NCBI RefSeq assembly: GCF_003121485.1
Contig: NZ_QAVX01000001.1
Location: 186,001 to 250,000, forward strand
DNA length: 64,000 nt
Origin: Dyella sp. C11
GTDB taxonomy: Bacteria; Pseudomonadota; Gammaproteobacteria; Xanthomonadales; Rhodanobacteraceae
Direction of reading: 5' to 3'
A program made the position numbers and the translations under genes. The notes beneath the pieces are model-generated. The model did not search any database and had not been told where the DNA came from. It saw only the letters and a list, made by a program, of their open reading frames with translations. Positions 7,223 through 16,623 of the stretch are shown here, one piece after another. How positions within the stretch are numbered: position 1 is the stretch's first letter; every line of letters starts with the position of its first letter.

Positions 7223-9430
7223 ATGAAACGTACCTTGCTCGCCCTGAGTCTTGCCGTGGCCTTCGGCGCCGCCCCCGCTGCCTTCGCCCAGACCACCCCG
7301 GCCCCGGATACCAGTACCGTCAATGCGCCCACGGCCACCGACGGCAGCGATGCCAACGGCAGCTCCAGTGGCGCCAGCCGCAACCAGACCGCCAAGGTGA
7401 AGCAGCTCAGCGCCATCGACGTGAGCGCTGCGCTCGACCAGTCGCGCAACTCGCTGTCGCCGGATACGGGCAGCAGCCAGTACGTGATCGACCAGAAGGC
7501 CATCCAGCAGCTGCCGCTGGGCGATTCCACGCCGCTGAACCAGGTGATCCTGCAGGCGCCGGGCGTGGTGCAGGATTCCTACGGCGGCGTGCATGTGCGT
7601 GGCGACCACGCCAACCTGCAGTACCGCATCAACGGCGTGATCATTCCCGAATCCATCTCCGGCTTCGGCCAGACGCTGGACGCGCGCACCATCCAGAGCG
7701 TGAAGCTGCTCGATGGCGCGCTGCCGGCGCAGTACGGCTTGCGCACGGCGGCCGTGGTGGATATCGACACCAAGAGCGGTCATGACCTGGGCAACGGCGG
7801 CAGCGTCGGCATCACCGGCGGTTCGTACGGCACGTTGAACCCGAACGCATCGCTGTGGGGCAGCAACGATCGCTGGAGCTGGTTCGTTACCGCCAACTAC
7901 ATGGAAAACGACGTCGGCATCGAAAACCCGACGCCGAGCAAGACGCCGATCCACGACCACACCAACCAGGTGAAGGGCTTTGGCGACATCTCGTATCTGA
8001 TCGACGACAACACGCGCGTCAGCTTCATGTTCGGCGCGACCAACAATCGCTTCGACATTCCGAACAACCCGGATCAGACGCCGCAGTTCGGCTACCTCGA
8101 CGTCACCAATTTCAACTCGGCCGACCTCAACGAACGCCAGCAGGAAAAGACGCGCTTTGGCGTGCTGTCGCTGCAGGGCAAGTGGGGCAAGACCGATTAC
8201 CAGGTGTCCGTGGGCCAGCGCTACAGCAGCGTGGGTTTTGATCCCGATGACATCGGCGACCTGATGTTCAATGGCGTGGCGTCCACCATCAACCGCACCA
8301 ACCGTGCCGACACGCTGCAGGCGGATTTCTCCACGCCGCTGGGCGATAGCCACACGCTGCGCTACGGCATCTACGGCGAGTTCGAGCGCGGCAACATCAG
8401 CAACAACTCGCTGGTGTTCCCGGCCAACCCGGATGGGTCGCAGGCCAGCACCACGCCCATCGCCATCTACGACGCCACCAATCTGCTCGCGCGCACGTAT
8501 TCCGCGTACCTGCAGGACGAGTGGAGCATCGGCGACAAGTGGACGGTGAACTACGGCGTGCGCGGCGACCGCTACGAGCTGTTCCGCACCGAGAGCCAGC
8601 TGAGCCCGCGTTTTGGCGTGGTGTACCAGGCTACCGACAGCACCACCATCCACGCCGGTTACTCGCGCTACTTCACGCCGCCTGCGACGGAAGTGATCGA
8701 CGACAGCAACATCGCACGCTTTGCCGGCACCACCAATCAATTGCCGAGCGGCGGCAACAACCTGCCGTTGTCCGAGCGCTCGAACTATTACGACCTGGGC
8801 ATCCAGCAGCAGATCGGTTCCACCCTCACCCTGGGCGTGGATGCGTACTACCGCCAGGTCGATCGCCTGCAGGACGAAGGCCAGTTCGGCGCGGCGCGGA
8901 GCTACTCCAACTTCAACTACGACCAGGGTCGCATCCGTGGCGTGGAGTTCACCGCCAACTACGACAACGGCCCGGTGACGGCGTACTTCAATGCGTCCTT
9001 CAACCGCGCCATGGGCAAGAACGTGATCACCGGCCAGTACAACTTCAGTCCTGATGAACTGGCCTACATCTACAACAACTGGATTCACCTGGATCACGAC
9101 CAGAAACTCACCTCGTCGGGTGGCATCACGTACTCGTTCGACAAGGCCACGCATGTCGGCGCCGATTACATCTTCGGCAGCGGCCTGCGCAAGGACGGCG
9201 ACGGCGTGCCGAACGGTGCATCGCTGCCGTACTACTTCCAGCTCAACCTCAACGTGGGCCACGACTTCACCTTCGACAGCGTCGGCACCATCAAGACGCA
9301 GCTGGCGTTGATCAACGCGCTGGACCGCACGTACGAACTGCGCGACGGCACCGGCGTGGGCGTGGGCGCGCCGCAGTTCGGCCCGCGTCGCGGCATCTAC
9401 CTGAGCCTGCAGAAGGACTTCTCGTTCTAA
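7223..9430 (+). CDS. TonB-dependent receptor
   Basis: 735 residues, typical of an outer-membrane TonB receptor. A signal peptide ends in A-A-F-A at about residue 23. A Ser/Ala/Asp-rich linker follows, then a plug domain (about 75-190) with Q-Y-V-I-D-Q-K-A-I-Q-Q-L-P and V-H-V-R-G-D-H-A-N-L-Q-Y-R-I-N-G-V, then a 22-strand type barrel ending in aromatic F-S-F. The substrate cannot be read from sequence; the AT-rich promoter hints at metal control. Several His/Asp residues (I-H-D-H near 250; H-L-D-H-D near 630) would be compatible with metal uptake. No transporter gene lies next to it; the next gene is a methyltransferase 141 bases downstream. Confidence 0.88.
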   Translation: MKRTLLALSLAVAFGAAPAAFAQTTPAPDTSTVNAPTATDGSDANGSSSGASRNQTAKVKQLSAIDVSAALDQSRNSLSPDTGSSQYVIDQKAIQQLPLGDSTPLNQVILQAPGVVQDSYGGVHVRGDHANLQYRINGVIIPESISGFGQTLDARTIQSVKLLDGALPAQYGLRTAAVVDIDTKSGHDLGNGGSVGITGGSYGTLNPNASLWGSNDRWSWFVTANYMENDVGIENPTPSKTPIHDHTNQVKGFGDISYLIDDNTRVSFMFGATNNRFDIPNNPDQTPQFGYLDVTNFNSADLNERQQEKTRFGVLSLQGKWGKTDYQVSVGQRYSSVGFDPDDIGDLMFNGVASTINRTNRADTLQADFSTPLGDSHTLRYGIYGEFERGNISNNSLVFPANPDGSQASTTPIAIYDATNLLARTYSAYLQDEWSIGDKWTVNYGVRGDRYELFRTESQLSPRFGVVYQATDSTTIHAGYSRYFTPPATEVIDDSNIARFAGTTNQLPSGGNNLPLSERSNYYDLGIQQQIGSTLTLGVDAYYRQVDRLQDEGQFGAARSYSNFNYDQGRIRGVEFTANYDNGPVTAYFNASFNRAMGKNVITGQYNFSPDELAYIYNNWIHLDHDQKLTSSGGITYSFDKATHVGADYIFGSGLRKDGDGVPNGASLPYYFQLNLNVGHDFTFDSVGTIKTQLALINALDRTYELRDGTGVGVGAPQFGPRRGIYLSLQKDFSF

Positions 9431-9486
9431 GCGTCGGCATCTGACGGCGCCTCCTTGTCCCGGTAACTCCCCTTGCTGGGCTGCAT

Positions 9487-9531
9487 CCCCGCCATGGCTT
9501 CCAGCCTCCCCCTCACGAGGCCATGGCGGGG
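9487..9531 (+). other. Inverted repeat in the leader between TonB receptor and MidA-like gene
   Basis: CCCCGCCATGG (9487-9497) and CCATGGCGGGG (9521-9531) form an 11-bp perfect stem with a 23-base loop. No T-run follows, so termination is uncertain. Confidence 0.35.
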
Positions 9532-9571
9532 CATGCGCTAGACTTCCAGCGTTTCCCCGCAGGCAACGCGC

Positions 9572-10765
9572 ATGTCTTCCCAACTCCCCGATCCGAGCGC
9601 GGAAGAACGCGCCCATTCCGACCGACTCTTGGCACGCGTGCGCGAGGAAATCGCCGCGCATGGCCCCATGCCGTTCGCCCAGTACATGGAGCGTTGTCTC
9701 TATGCCCCCGGCCTTGGCTACTACAGCGCGGGCAAGACCAAGTTTGGCGAAGCGGGTGATTTCATCACCGCGCCGGAATTGGGTGACCTGTTTGCGCGGT
9801 GCGTCGTCAACGCCGTGTATCCCGTGATCCAGATGCTGGGCGACGCCGTCGATTTTCTCGAGCTGGGCGGTGGCAGTGGCGCCTTTGCCGAAGCGGCACT
9901 CAAGGCCTTTGCGGCGCAGGGCGCCATGCCGCGCCGCTATTACATTCTCGAACCCAGTGCCGATTTGCGTGAACGCCAGCGCGATCGCCTGGCCGAGGCG
10001 CTTCCTTCGGAACTGTTTGCGCACGTGCTGTGGCTGGATCGCCCGCCGGAGCAGGAGTGGCAGGGCGTGCTGTTTGCCAACGAGGTCATCGACGCGTTGC
10101 CCACCACGCGTTTCGCGATGCGCGCCGGCGAAGTCTACGAAGAGTACGTCACGCTGGACGGCGAAGGCCGCCTGATGCGCGTGGATCGTCCGGCCGATGC
10201 GCTGGTCTCCGGCGCAGTAAGGCATGTCGAGCGCGATCTCGGGGAAGAGTTTCCCGAAGGTTATCGCTCGGAAATCCTTCCGCAGCTGCCGTACTGGATA
10301 CAAGCCGTTGCGGGCACGCTGACGGCCGGCATGATGCTGTTTGCCGACTACGGCTACGTGCGCCGCGAGTTCTACCTGCCGGAGCGCAACGACGGCACGC
10401 TGCGCGCGTTCTACCGCCACCGCGCGCACAGCGATCCCTTGTATTTGCCGGGACTCAACGACCTCACCGCATCGGTCGATTTCACAGCGCTTGCCGAAGC
10501 CGGCAACGGTGCCGGCTTCGGCGTGGCGGGCTACATGCCGCAGGCACAGTTCCTGATCGGCAGCGGCTTGCAGGACATCTTTGGCGTGGCGTACGAAAGC
10601 GCACCGGACGAGGCAGCGCGTTACGCACTCGCCCAGCAGGTGAAGAAGCTCACGCTGCCCGATCAGATGGGCGAGCGTTTCCAGGTCATGCTGTTCGCAC
10701 GCGGCATGGATGTATTGCCGCTGCCCGCGGAGTTGCTGGAAGCGGATCAGGGCGACCGACTTTAA
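9572..10765 (+). CDS. MidA/NDUFAF7 family class I SAM-dependent methyltransferase
   Basis: 397 residues, the usual length of the DUF185/MidA family. Diagnostic N-terminal segments are M-P-F-A-Q-Y-M-E-R-C-L-Y-A-P-G-L-G-Y-Y and F-G-E-A-G-D-F-I-T-A-P-E. Motif I, F-L-E-L-G-G-G-S-G, lies at residues 95-103 for S-adenosylmethionine binding. Mitochondrial NDUFAF7 methylates an arginine of complex I NDUFS2; bacterial targets are not established. The gene stands alone on the + strand, converging with the YfhO-like gene. Confidence 0.9.
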   Translation: MSSQLPDPSAEERAHSDRLLARVREEIAAHGPMPFAQYMERCLYAPGLGYYSAGKTKFGEAGDFITAPELGDLFARCVVNAVYPVIQMLGDAVDFLELGGGSGAFAEAALKAFAAQGAMPRRYYILEPSADLRERQRDRLAEALPSELFAHVLWLDRPPEQEWQGVLFANEVIDALPTTRFAMRAGEVYEEYVTLDGEGRLMRVDRPADALVSGAVRHVERDLGEEFPEGYRSEILPQLPYWIQAVAGTLTAGMMLFADYGYVRREFYLPERNDGTLRAFYRHRAHSDPLYLPGLNDLTASVDFTALAEAGNGAGFGVAGYMPQAQFLIGSGLQDIFGVAYESAPDEAARYALAQQVKKLTLPDQMGERFQVMLFARGMDVLPLPAELLEADQGDRL

Positions 10766-10836
10766 GGCGCAGTTCCATGGCTCGAACCGCTGCCCTTCAC
10801 GCAAGCTGGCAGTGGTCGCGCGCGGTGCATGGACGG

Positions 10837-13125
10837 CTATTTTCGAGAGCTGCGTTCGCGGGCGCGGAGCGCGGCATCGACCATGGCCAGCGGATGAAAC
10901 GACAAGGTGACTGTCTGCTCTCCTGCGGGAACGCAGATGGCGCTGAACATGCCGTTGGCGCGATGAATGGCCAGCGGCACGCCGTTGGCCCGTGCCTGCC
11001 ATCCCGGAAAATCGAGCTGGCTCACCACCAGCCAGCCCGGTCCTTCGGAAGCGGAAGAGTGGACCGTGATGTGCGTGGGCGTGGCGTCCGTTGCCTCTGC
11101 CTGTAGCGCGTGCCGGCATTGGATGGCGTCGCGTCTTGCCTGCTGGCGGTCGTCTTCGTCGCGGGGCGTAAGCCAGAAGTCCTTGCGGAAATCCGTGGCT
11201 GTGAACGCTGCCGGATCAGGATCGCCAGCCGTCTCGCGCATGTTCACCGGCGTGAGCAGACGAGGGTAGGCGCGCGTGTTGTGCCACACCTCCCAGGTGC
11301 GGTCGCCATGCACGCGTTCATATCCCAGGGGTGGCGTCCATGGTTGGTACGACGCCGACGCATCGCGCACGACGTAGTCCACGCCGAGCAGGTTGGCCAT
11401 CGCACTGTCGGGCCCGGTGTTGTAGGGCGTGTTGATGCGCGGCAAGTTGCCATTGTCGCGGGCGCCGTACCAGTGGTCGTACAACGCATACCGCAAGGGG
11501 TTGTAGCCCTGGGTGGATTGCAGGCCGCGCAGGACGACAAGATTGTCCCAGTACACCCAGGCGCCGATGGGTTCGATGCGCTGTGGCAAAACCTTGCTGG
11601 TCCCGGGTTGCGCCCGCTGGTAAGACGCAATGGGGTCGCGCAGGAACGAGCGCGCACTGTCGCGCTGTTCGGTGAAGCTGCCATTGAGGTTGTAGCTGCG
11701 GTAGTCGACGACCAGCACGATGAGCATCCACGCCACGACGCGTCGCGCGCCATGGTGTTTGCGTGCCAGGTCGCAGCAGGCCAGCGCGGCCACGATGACG
11801 GCGCCGATGGACGCGGCATGCCAGTGCCCGTTTGCATCGCGCAGCCCCAGGCTGGCCGCGAAGAGAAGGATCAGGGCAATCACCAGCAGCCGGATGGGCG
11901 TACGTCGATCCTGCAGGTCGATATGCGTAGCGGAAAGTCCCACCGCCACCGCCAACGCCAGGTTGAGCAGGTACGCCGCGTCTGACGGACGGCGAAAGAA
12001 GTGCATGCCCGGCACGTTGTCGAACAGCCACGGATAGATGGGCGAATGCAGGCCGAGCGAATAGAGAAATGCCACCCCGCCTGCCACGCCAAAGAACGCC
12101 AGCTGCCGTCGTTGCCCAGGTTGACGCCACGCACGCGGAAGCCCGAACAAAAGCAGCAGCGGCAGTGCGCCGATGTAGAAATAGGCCTCAATGCGTGGAG
12201 CGGTTCCCGCGGGCGTTCCCGCCAGCGCCTTGAGCGCGTTGGGATAGAGGAAGGTCAAGGCATCGGCGACACGCAGTGACCCATCGGCGGATGCGTCCAC
12301 GGGCAGCGCGGCCCGGTTGGACAACGTCGTAAAGGCAAGCGTGAAAAGCAGCTGGGGAAGCCCAAGCGCAGCGGCAACGACGGCACCAAGCGCGACGCCA
12401 CGCAACCAGCGCCATCGAGTCGTGCGATCGTAACCGGACCAATGGTTCGTGGTGGCGAATACGCCGTAGGCAGCCAGCAAGGGTATGAGCAGATACGTCA
12501 GCTGCACCAGTTGCGTCAGCAGGGCGCCGACGGCCACGCCCAGCAGTGCACCGCGCCGCCATGTCGGCGCGGCGAGGAAATACGCGATGGTCCACAGCGC
12601 CACCGGCGCATAGGCATAGGCCAGAACGATGGGCACGTGCTCCATGCGGGACGCTGCGACGCCACCGCCCATGAAGACCAATGCCCCCATCAGGCTGCCG
12701 AAAGCCGAGCCACCCCATTGGCGCAACAGCGCCAGCATCGCGGTCGCGCCAAGCAGCATGTGCAGCAGCACGGCCCAGGCGAACCAGGTGGCGCCGGGCG
12801 ACGAAGGAAGCAGCATCCACGCCATCATCAGCGGCGAGAACAACATGCCTTGCGGGTCCGCAATCTGCGGATAGCCCGCGTAGATGGACGGATTCCACCA
12901 GGGGGCAACGCCGTGGTGAAGGCTGTGCGCGTTGAAGAAGACGGTGGGATAGAACTCGTCCATCGCGTCCCACGGCAGCACGCGATGACCGATCAACAGC
13001 GGAAGGTAAAGCACTACCCAGGCGGCAAGCAGCACGCCGAACAAGCGGCGAAACGGTGTGCAATCCAGGCGATATGACTCGTCCATGTCGACGGCGCTCA
13101 GGCTGAAGCGTCGCGCCGCCACCAT
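10837..13125 (-). CDS. YfhO-like polytopic membrane protein
   Basis: 762 residues. The N-terminal part holds about a dozen hydrophobic segments beginning L-L-A-A-W-V-V-L-Y-L-P-L-L-I, with the loop motif L-P-W-D-A-M-D-E-F-Y-P and W-W-N-P-x-x-Y-A-G-Y-P typical of YfhO/GT-C-like proteins (a D-x-E/D motif in the first periplasmic loop). The C-terminal 200 residues form a soluble beta domain ending with V-S-Q-L-D-F-P-G-W-Q-A-R, as in the family. YfhO of Gram-positives is linked to glycosylation of envelope polymers; here the role is unknown. It lies directly downstream of an LtaS-like gene on the same strand (15 bases apart), which suggests envelope modification. Met14 (base 13086) is an alternative start. 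Confidence 0.8.
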   Translation of the reverse strand: MVAARRFSLSAVDMDESYRLDCTPFRRLFGVLLAAWVVLYLPLLIGHRVLPWDAMDEFYPTVFFNAHSLHHGVAPWWNPSIYAGYPQIADPQGMLFSPLMMAWMLLPSSPGATWFAWAVLLHMLLGATAMLALLRQWGGSAFGSLMGALVFMGGGVAASRMEHVPIVLAYAYAPVALWTIAYFLAAPTWRRGALLGVAVGALLTQLVQLTYLLIPLLAAYGVFATTNHWSGYDRTTRWRWLRGVALGAVVAAALGLPQLLFTLAFTTLSNRAALPVDASADGSLRVADALTFLYPNALKALAGTPAGTAPRIEAYFYIGALPLLLLFGLPRAWRQPGQRRQLAFFGVAGGVAFLYSLGLHSPIYPWLFDNVPGMHFFRRPSDAAYLLNLALAVAVGLSATHIDLQDRRTPIRLLVIALILLFAASLGLRDANGHWHAASIGAVIVAALACCDLARKHHGARRVVAWMLIVLVVDYRSYNLNGSFTEQRDSARSFLRDPIASYQRAQPGTSKVLPQRIEPIGAWVYWDNLVVLRGLQSTQGYNPLRYALYDHWYGARDNGNLPRINTPYNTGPDSAMANLLGVDYVVRDASASYQPWTPPLGYERVHGDRTWEVWHNTRAYPRLLTPVNMRETAGDPDPAAFTATDFRKDFWLTPRDEDDRQQARRDAIQCRHALQAEATDATPTHITVHSSASEGPGWLVVSQLDFPGWQARANGVPLAIHRANGMFSAICVPAGEQTVTLSFHPLAMVDAALRARERSSRK

Positions 13126-13140
13126 GGAGGCACGTTGGGG

Positions 13141-15099
13141 CTAGTTTACCGGCTTGCTGTCATCCGGCCGCTTCACCAGCTGCCCGTGCTTGAACAGCGA
13201 CGCGGCGACCTGGTAGTAAGCCGTGGCATCGTCCACCTGGGTCTGGTTGATCGGCGAGTTGGGTACGGCGTCGCCGTTGTGGAAGTCGGGCTTCACCTGT
13301 TCCAGCTTGCGCTGCGGCTCCAGCACCGTGAGCACATCGCCACGCAGGTAGCCGAGCTTCTCGTAGGTGGCCGGGAAGGCGCGTTCGCGGCCCGGTTCCA
13401 GCTGGAAGATGTCGGCGCCGAAGAAGCGGCTGCGGTAGCTGAAATTGAGCAGGCCCATCACGGTCGGGATGATGTCGATCTGCGCCATCTGCCGCGACAC
13501 GCGCTGCGGCGGGATGTTCTTCGGCGAATAGATCCACAGCGGAATGTGGTAGCGGTTGATCGGCACGCTGCTGCGGCCCGCGCTGGAGGCACAGTGGTCG
13601 GCGGTGATCACGAACACGGTGTTGTCGAAGTACGGCTTGCCTTCGGCACGCTTCAGGAAATCGGCGATGGACCAGTCCGTATACGCCACGGCCGCTTCGC
13701 GCGTGCCGTTCTTCTGCGGCACGCGGTTGGCAGGCACCGTGAAGGGGCGATGGTTGGACGTGGTCATGATGTGCAGGAAGAACGGCTTGCCCTGCGCATT
13801 GGCCTCGTCCATCTGCTTGAGTGCCAGCGTGTAGAGATCTTCGTCGGCCACGCCCCACACGTTCTCGTGGTGGATCGTCTCGCCCTTGGCAATATCGTTG
13901 CGGTCCACTGCGCGATAGCCGTTGTGCGAGAAGAAGTAGTTCATGTTGTCGAAGTAGCCGTAGCCACCGTAGACAAAGTCGGACTGGTAGCCGCGGTCGT
14001 TGAACACGTTGGCGGCGGAGAACAGGTTTTCGTTGTTGTGCGCCTTCACGATGGAGTCGCCCGGGGTGGGCGGCACCGACAGCGACAAGGCCTCCAGGCC
14101 ACGCACCGTGCGGGTGCCGTTGGCGTAGAGGTTGTCGAAGAACATGCTCTTGTCGATCAGCGCATCAAGGTTGGGCGTGATGTTGCCGCGCTTGTCGCTG
14201 AACTCGGAAAGGAAATCGGCCGACAGGCTTTCCACGCTGATCAGCACCACGTTGAGGTGCTTCTCCGGACCGGCATGGCGAATCTCGCGGGTCAGGTCAT
14301 GCGGATCGTCGCTGACATAGGTGGCTTCCGGCGTCTTCACCAGCTCGCGCACGCGCTTGAATGCCTCGTCGTCCGGCAGGGTGCGGTAGAAGCGCGAGTA
14401 ATCCAGGTGGCTGCTGCGGAAGGCGGCGAAGAACTCGTACACGCCGTTGCCCGAGACTTCGTTCACGTAGGCGTTGTCGGTGCGGTCCTTGAAGGTGCCC
14501 TTGATGCCGATGGCCGTGACCACCGTCACCAGCAACCACACCAGCACGACCTTGCTGCGCTGGCCGAAGCGGGTGCCGCCATCGCGTGCCTGCAAGCCGC
14601 TACGGCTCAGCCACACGACCACCAGGGTGGCGGCGGCCAGCAGGGTGATCCAGGTGCCCAGTGGGTAGGACTCGCGGATATTGCCGATCACTTCGGTGGT
14701 GTAGACCAGGTAGTCCACCGCGATGAAGTTGAAGCGGGTGCCGAACTCGGCCCAGAAGGTGAGTTCCGAGGCGGCGACGAACAACAGGCCGAACAACAGC
14801 ACGGTGCCGCCGACATACAGCAGCCATTGACCGAGCCGCGACACATAGAGGCGCGTGGGCACCAGCCACAGGTAGAGCAACAGCGGCCAGGCCAGGTAGA
14901 CGAAGGCGATCAGGTCGTAGCTCAGGCCCACGCCGAAGCCGTAGGCCCAGTACAGCGGGTTGTGCGGCACGCCGCTGCCCGACATGAAGAGCAGCACGAT
15001 GCGCGTCAGCGCGCCGATCAGCACATAGCTGATGGCGAGCCACCACAAGGGGCGGAACCGCTGGCGCAGCGGCGTGGTCGGCGGGTTCACAGTCGGCAC
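13141..15099 (-). CDS. LTA synthase family (sulfatase-fold) phosphoglycerol transferase-like membrane protein
   Basis: 652 residues. Five N-terminal membrane segments (about 15-215) are followed by a periplasmic alkaline phosphatase/sulfatase domain. The first metal-site strand N-V-V-L-I-S-V-E-S-L-S, the nucleophile region N-G-T-R-T-V-R-G-L-E-A-L, H-I-M-T-T-S-N-H-R-P-F and V-I-T-A-D-H-C-A are the LtaS/OpgB landmarks. In Gram-negative bacteria such proteins transfer phosphoglycerol from phosphatidylglycerol to periplasmic glucans or modify lipids. A GH17-like glucan enzyme at 19.9 kb and an OpgC-like acyltransferase at 62.5 kb fit a glucan role, but the acceptor is inferred. It is followed after 15 bases by the YfhO-like gene. 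Confidence 0.87.
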   Translation of the reverse strand: MPTVNPPTTPLRQRFRPLWWLAISYVLIGALTRIVLLFMSGSGVPHNPLYWAYGFGVGLSYDLIAFVYLAWPLLLYLWLVPTRLYVSRLGQWLLYVGGTVLLFGLLFVAASELTFWAEFGTRFNFIAVDYLVYTTEVIGNIRESYPLGTWITLLAAATLVVVWLSRSGLQARDGGTRFGQRSKVVLVWLLVTVVTAIGIKGTFKDRTDNAYVNEVSGNGVYEFFAAFRSSHLDYSRFYRTLPDDEAFKRVRELVKTPEATYVSDDPHDLTREIRHAGPEKHLNVVLISVESLSADFLSEFSDKRGNITPNLDALIDKSMFFDNLYANGTRTVRGLEALSLSVPPTPGDSIVKAHNNENLFSAANVFNDRGYQSDFVYGGYGYFDNMNYFFSHNGYRAVDRNDIAKGETIHHENVWGVADEDLYTLALKQMDEANAQGKPFFLHIMTTSNHRPFTVPANRVPQKNGTREAAVAYTDWSIADFLKRAEGKPYFDNTVFVITADHCASSAGRSSVPINRYHIPLWIYSPKNIPPQRVSRQMAQIDIIPTVMGLLNFSYRSRFFGADIFQLEPGRERAFPATYEKLGYLRGDVLTVLEPQRKLEQVKPDFHNGDAVPNSPINQTQVDDATAYYQVAASLFKHGQLVKRPDDSKPVN

Positions 15100-15269
15100 G
15101 GATGACTCCGGAAAAGCTGAAGACGAGGCACGGCCGGTCGAGGGCCTGGTGGCAAACGTCCGCGTTCATGTACGTATCCAGCCCCCAGGGCCGGGCGCGC
15201 ATGTCGGGCCGCGTACCTTACTTGCAAAAGGCTTTCATATTCCTTTGTTGATGCAAATGTACGTGCGAA

Positions 15270-16499
15270 TCAGGCTCCAGGCTGGCGCAACGCAGCAATG
15301 GCGGCCACGCGCGCTGCCGTCATGGCTTCGCCAATGGCTGGCCCTTGCAGGCCTTCGGCAACGAAGCGCTCCGCGCGCACGGCCGCTGCCGCATCGCAGG
15401 CGCGCTGCAGGTAACCGGCCTGTGGATAGGCATCGTCGGCATGGCCCAGGCGTCCGCGCTTGTCGGCCTCGCAGGCGGCCAGGAACAGCGACAGGCGCTC
15501 CGGCCGGCGCAGTGCATCCAGCGACGTCAGTATTCGCAGCACGGTGGCGGGCTTCAATTCGAAGGCGCGATGCGCGTTCAAATGTTCACGGCACACCTGT
15601 TCGGCGAGGGCCGCGTGTTCGGTGGGCACTTTCAGTCGCGCCACGAGGCGGCGCAGCGGCTCCACGCCCCCATGCTCGTGACCGATATGGCGCGGTAGCA
15701 CATCGGCCGGCGTGAGCGCCTTGCCGAGATCGTGGGTGAGCGCGCAGAAGCCGACCACGTCGTTGCCGGGCGCGATGCGTGCGGCCATGTCCAGCACCAT
15801 TTCCACGTGCACGCCGGTGTCCACCTCCGGATGAAACTCGGCACGCTGCGGCACGCCGTAGAGCGCGTCTACTTCCGGGAACAGCACGGCGAGCGCGCCC
15901 GATTCGCGCAGCACGCGCAGAAAAGCCGATGGCTGCGCTTCGCCCAGCGCCTTGCGCGTTTCCTGCCAGACGCGTTCGGGCACCAGATGATCGACTTCCC
16001 CATTGCGCACCATCTGCTGCATCAACGCCATGGTGTCGGGTGCCACGGTGAAACCCAGCGGGGCAAAGCGCGCGGCAAAACGTGCAACGCGCAACAAACG
16101 CACGGGGTCTTCCACGAAGGCGGGCGAGACATGGCGTAGCAAGCGTTGTTCGAGATCGCGCGCCCCGTGGAAGGGATCGACCAGGTGCCCGTCCTCGCCC
16201 TCGGCCATCGCGTTGATGGTGAGGTCGCGACGTGCCAGATCTTCTTCCAGCGTTACCGCCGGATCGGCGTGAAAGGCAAAGCCATGGTAGCCGTGACCTG
16301 TCTTTCGCTCCGTGCGTGCCAGCGCGTATTCCTCGCCGGTGTCGGGATGCAGGAAGACGGGAAAGTCCTTGCCCACGGGGCGAAAGCCTTTGTCCAGCAT
16401 GTCCTCGGGACGTGCGCCAACGACCACGTGGTCGTGGTCGCTGACCGGGCGACCCAGCAGTTTGTCGCGGACCGCGCCGCCGACGAGATAAATGCGCAT
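15270..16499 (-). CDS. cca: Multifunctional CCA-adding tRNA nucleotidyltransferase with HD domain
   Basis: 409 residues, close to E. coli Cca (412). The nucleotidyltransferase motif [18 protein letters not shown]21-H-D23 holds the two metal-binding aspartates. [10 protein letters not shown] and the [16 protein letters not shown] helix follow, and the C-terminal HD domain has A-L-T-H-D-L-G-K. It adds or repairs the CCA end of tRNAs, and the HD domain gives phosphatase and 2',3'-cyclic phosphodiesterase activity in the E. coli type. The start at 16499 is chosen because it opens on M-R-I-Y-L-V-G-G as in relatives; the frame extends 8 residues further. Confidence 0.95.
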   Translation of the reverse strand: MRIYLVGGAVRDKLLGRPVSDHDHVVVGARPEDMLDKGFRPVGKDFPVFLHPDTGEEYALARTERKTGHGYHGFAFHADPAVTLEEDLARRDLTINAMAEGEDGHLVDPFHGARDLEQRLLRHVSPAFVEDPVRLLRVARFAARFAPLGFTVAPDTMALMQQMVRNGEVDHLVPERVWQETRKALGEAQPSAFLRVLRESGALAVLFPEVDALYGVPQRAEFHPEVDTGVHVEMVLDMAARIAPGNDVVGFCALTHDLGKALTPADVLPRHIGHEHGGVEPLRRLVARLKVPTEHAALAEQVCREHLNAHRAFELKPATVLRILTSLDALRRPERLSLFLAACEADKRGRLGHADDAYPQAGYLQRACDAAAAVRAERFVAEGLQGPAIGEAMTAARVAAIAALRQPGA

Positions 16500-16536
16500 G
16501 ACGGGAATTCTGCCACGGCTCAACCAACCGGGTACC

Positions 16537-16606
16537 TGTGGGAGCGTACCCTGTGCGCGACGGTGTCACTGGCACCGGGCAGTCGCGCACAGGGTGCGCT
16601 CCCACA
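16537..16606. repeat. REP doublet (family 1, variant copy)
   Basis: TGTGGGAGCGTACCCTGTGC at the left and its near-perfect reverse complement at 16582-16606 around a 20-base spacer. It is the same design as the pairs at 52579, 55708 and 58820 but with diverged bases (GTGGGAG for GTAGGAG). Confidence 0.8.
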
Positions 16607-16623
16607 AAAGGTCAGGGCGGGAC

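Noticed and set aside
7034-11119. 1361-codon open frame on the - strand across the TonB receptor and MidA-like genes
   Set aside because: It lies opposite two well-supported genes, is Arg/Val/Ala/His-rich without any domain, and is the expected shadow of high-GC coding sequence.
13135-15105. 656-codon open frame on the + strand opposite the LtaS-like gene
   Set aside because: Antisense shadow with Val/His/Arg-rich low-information sequence; the - strand protein has clear motifs.
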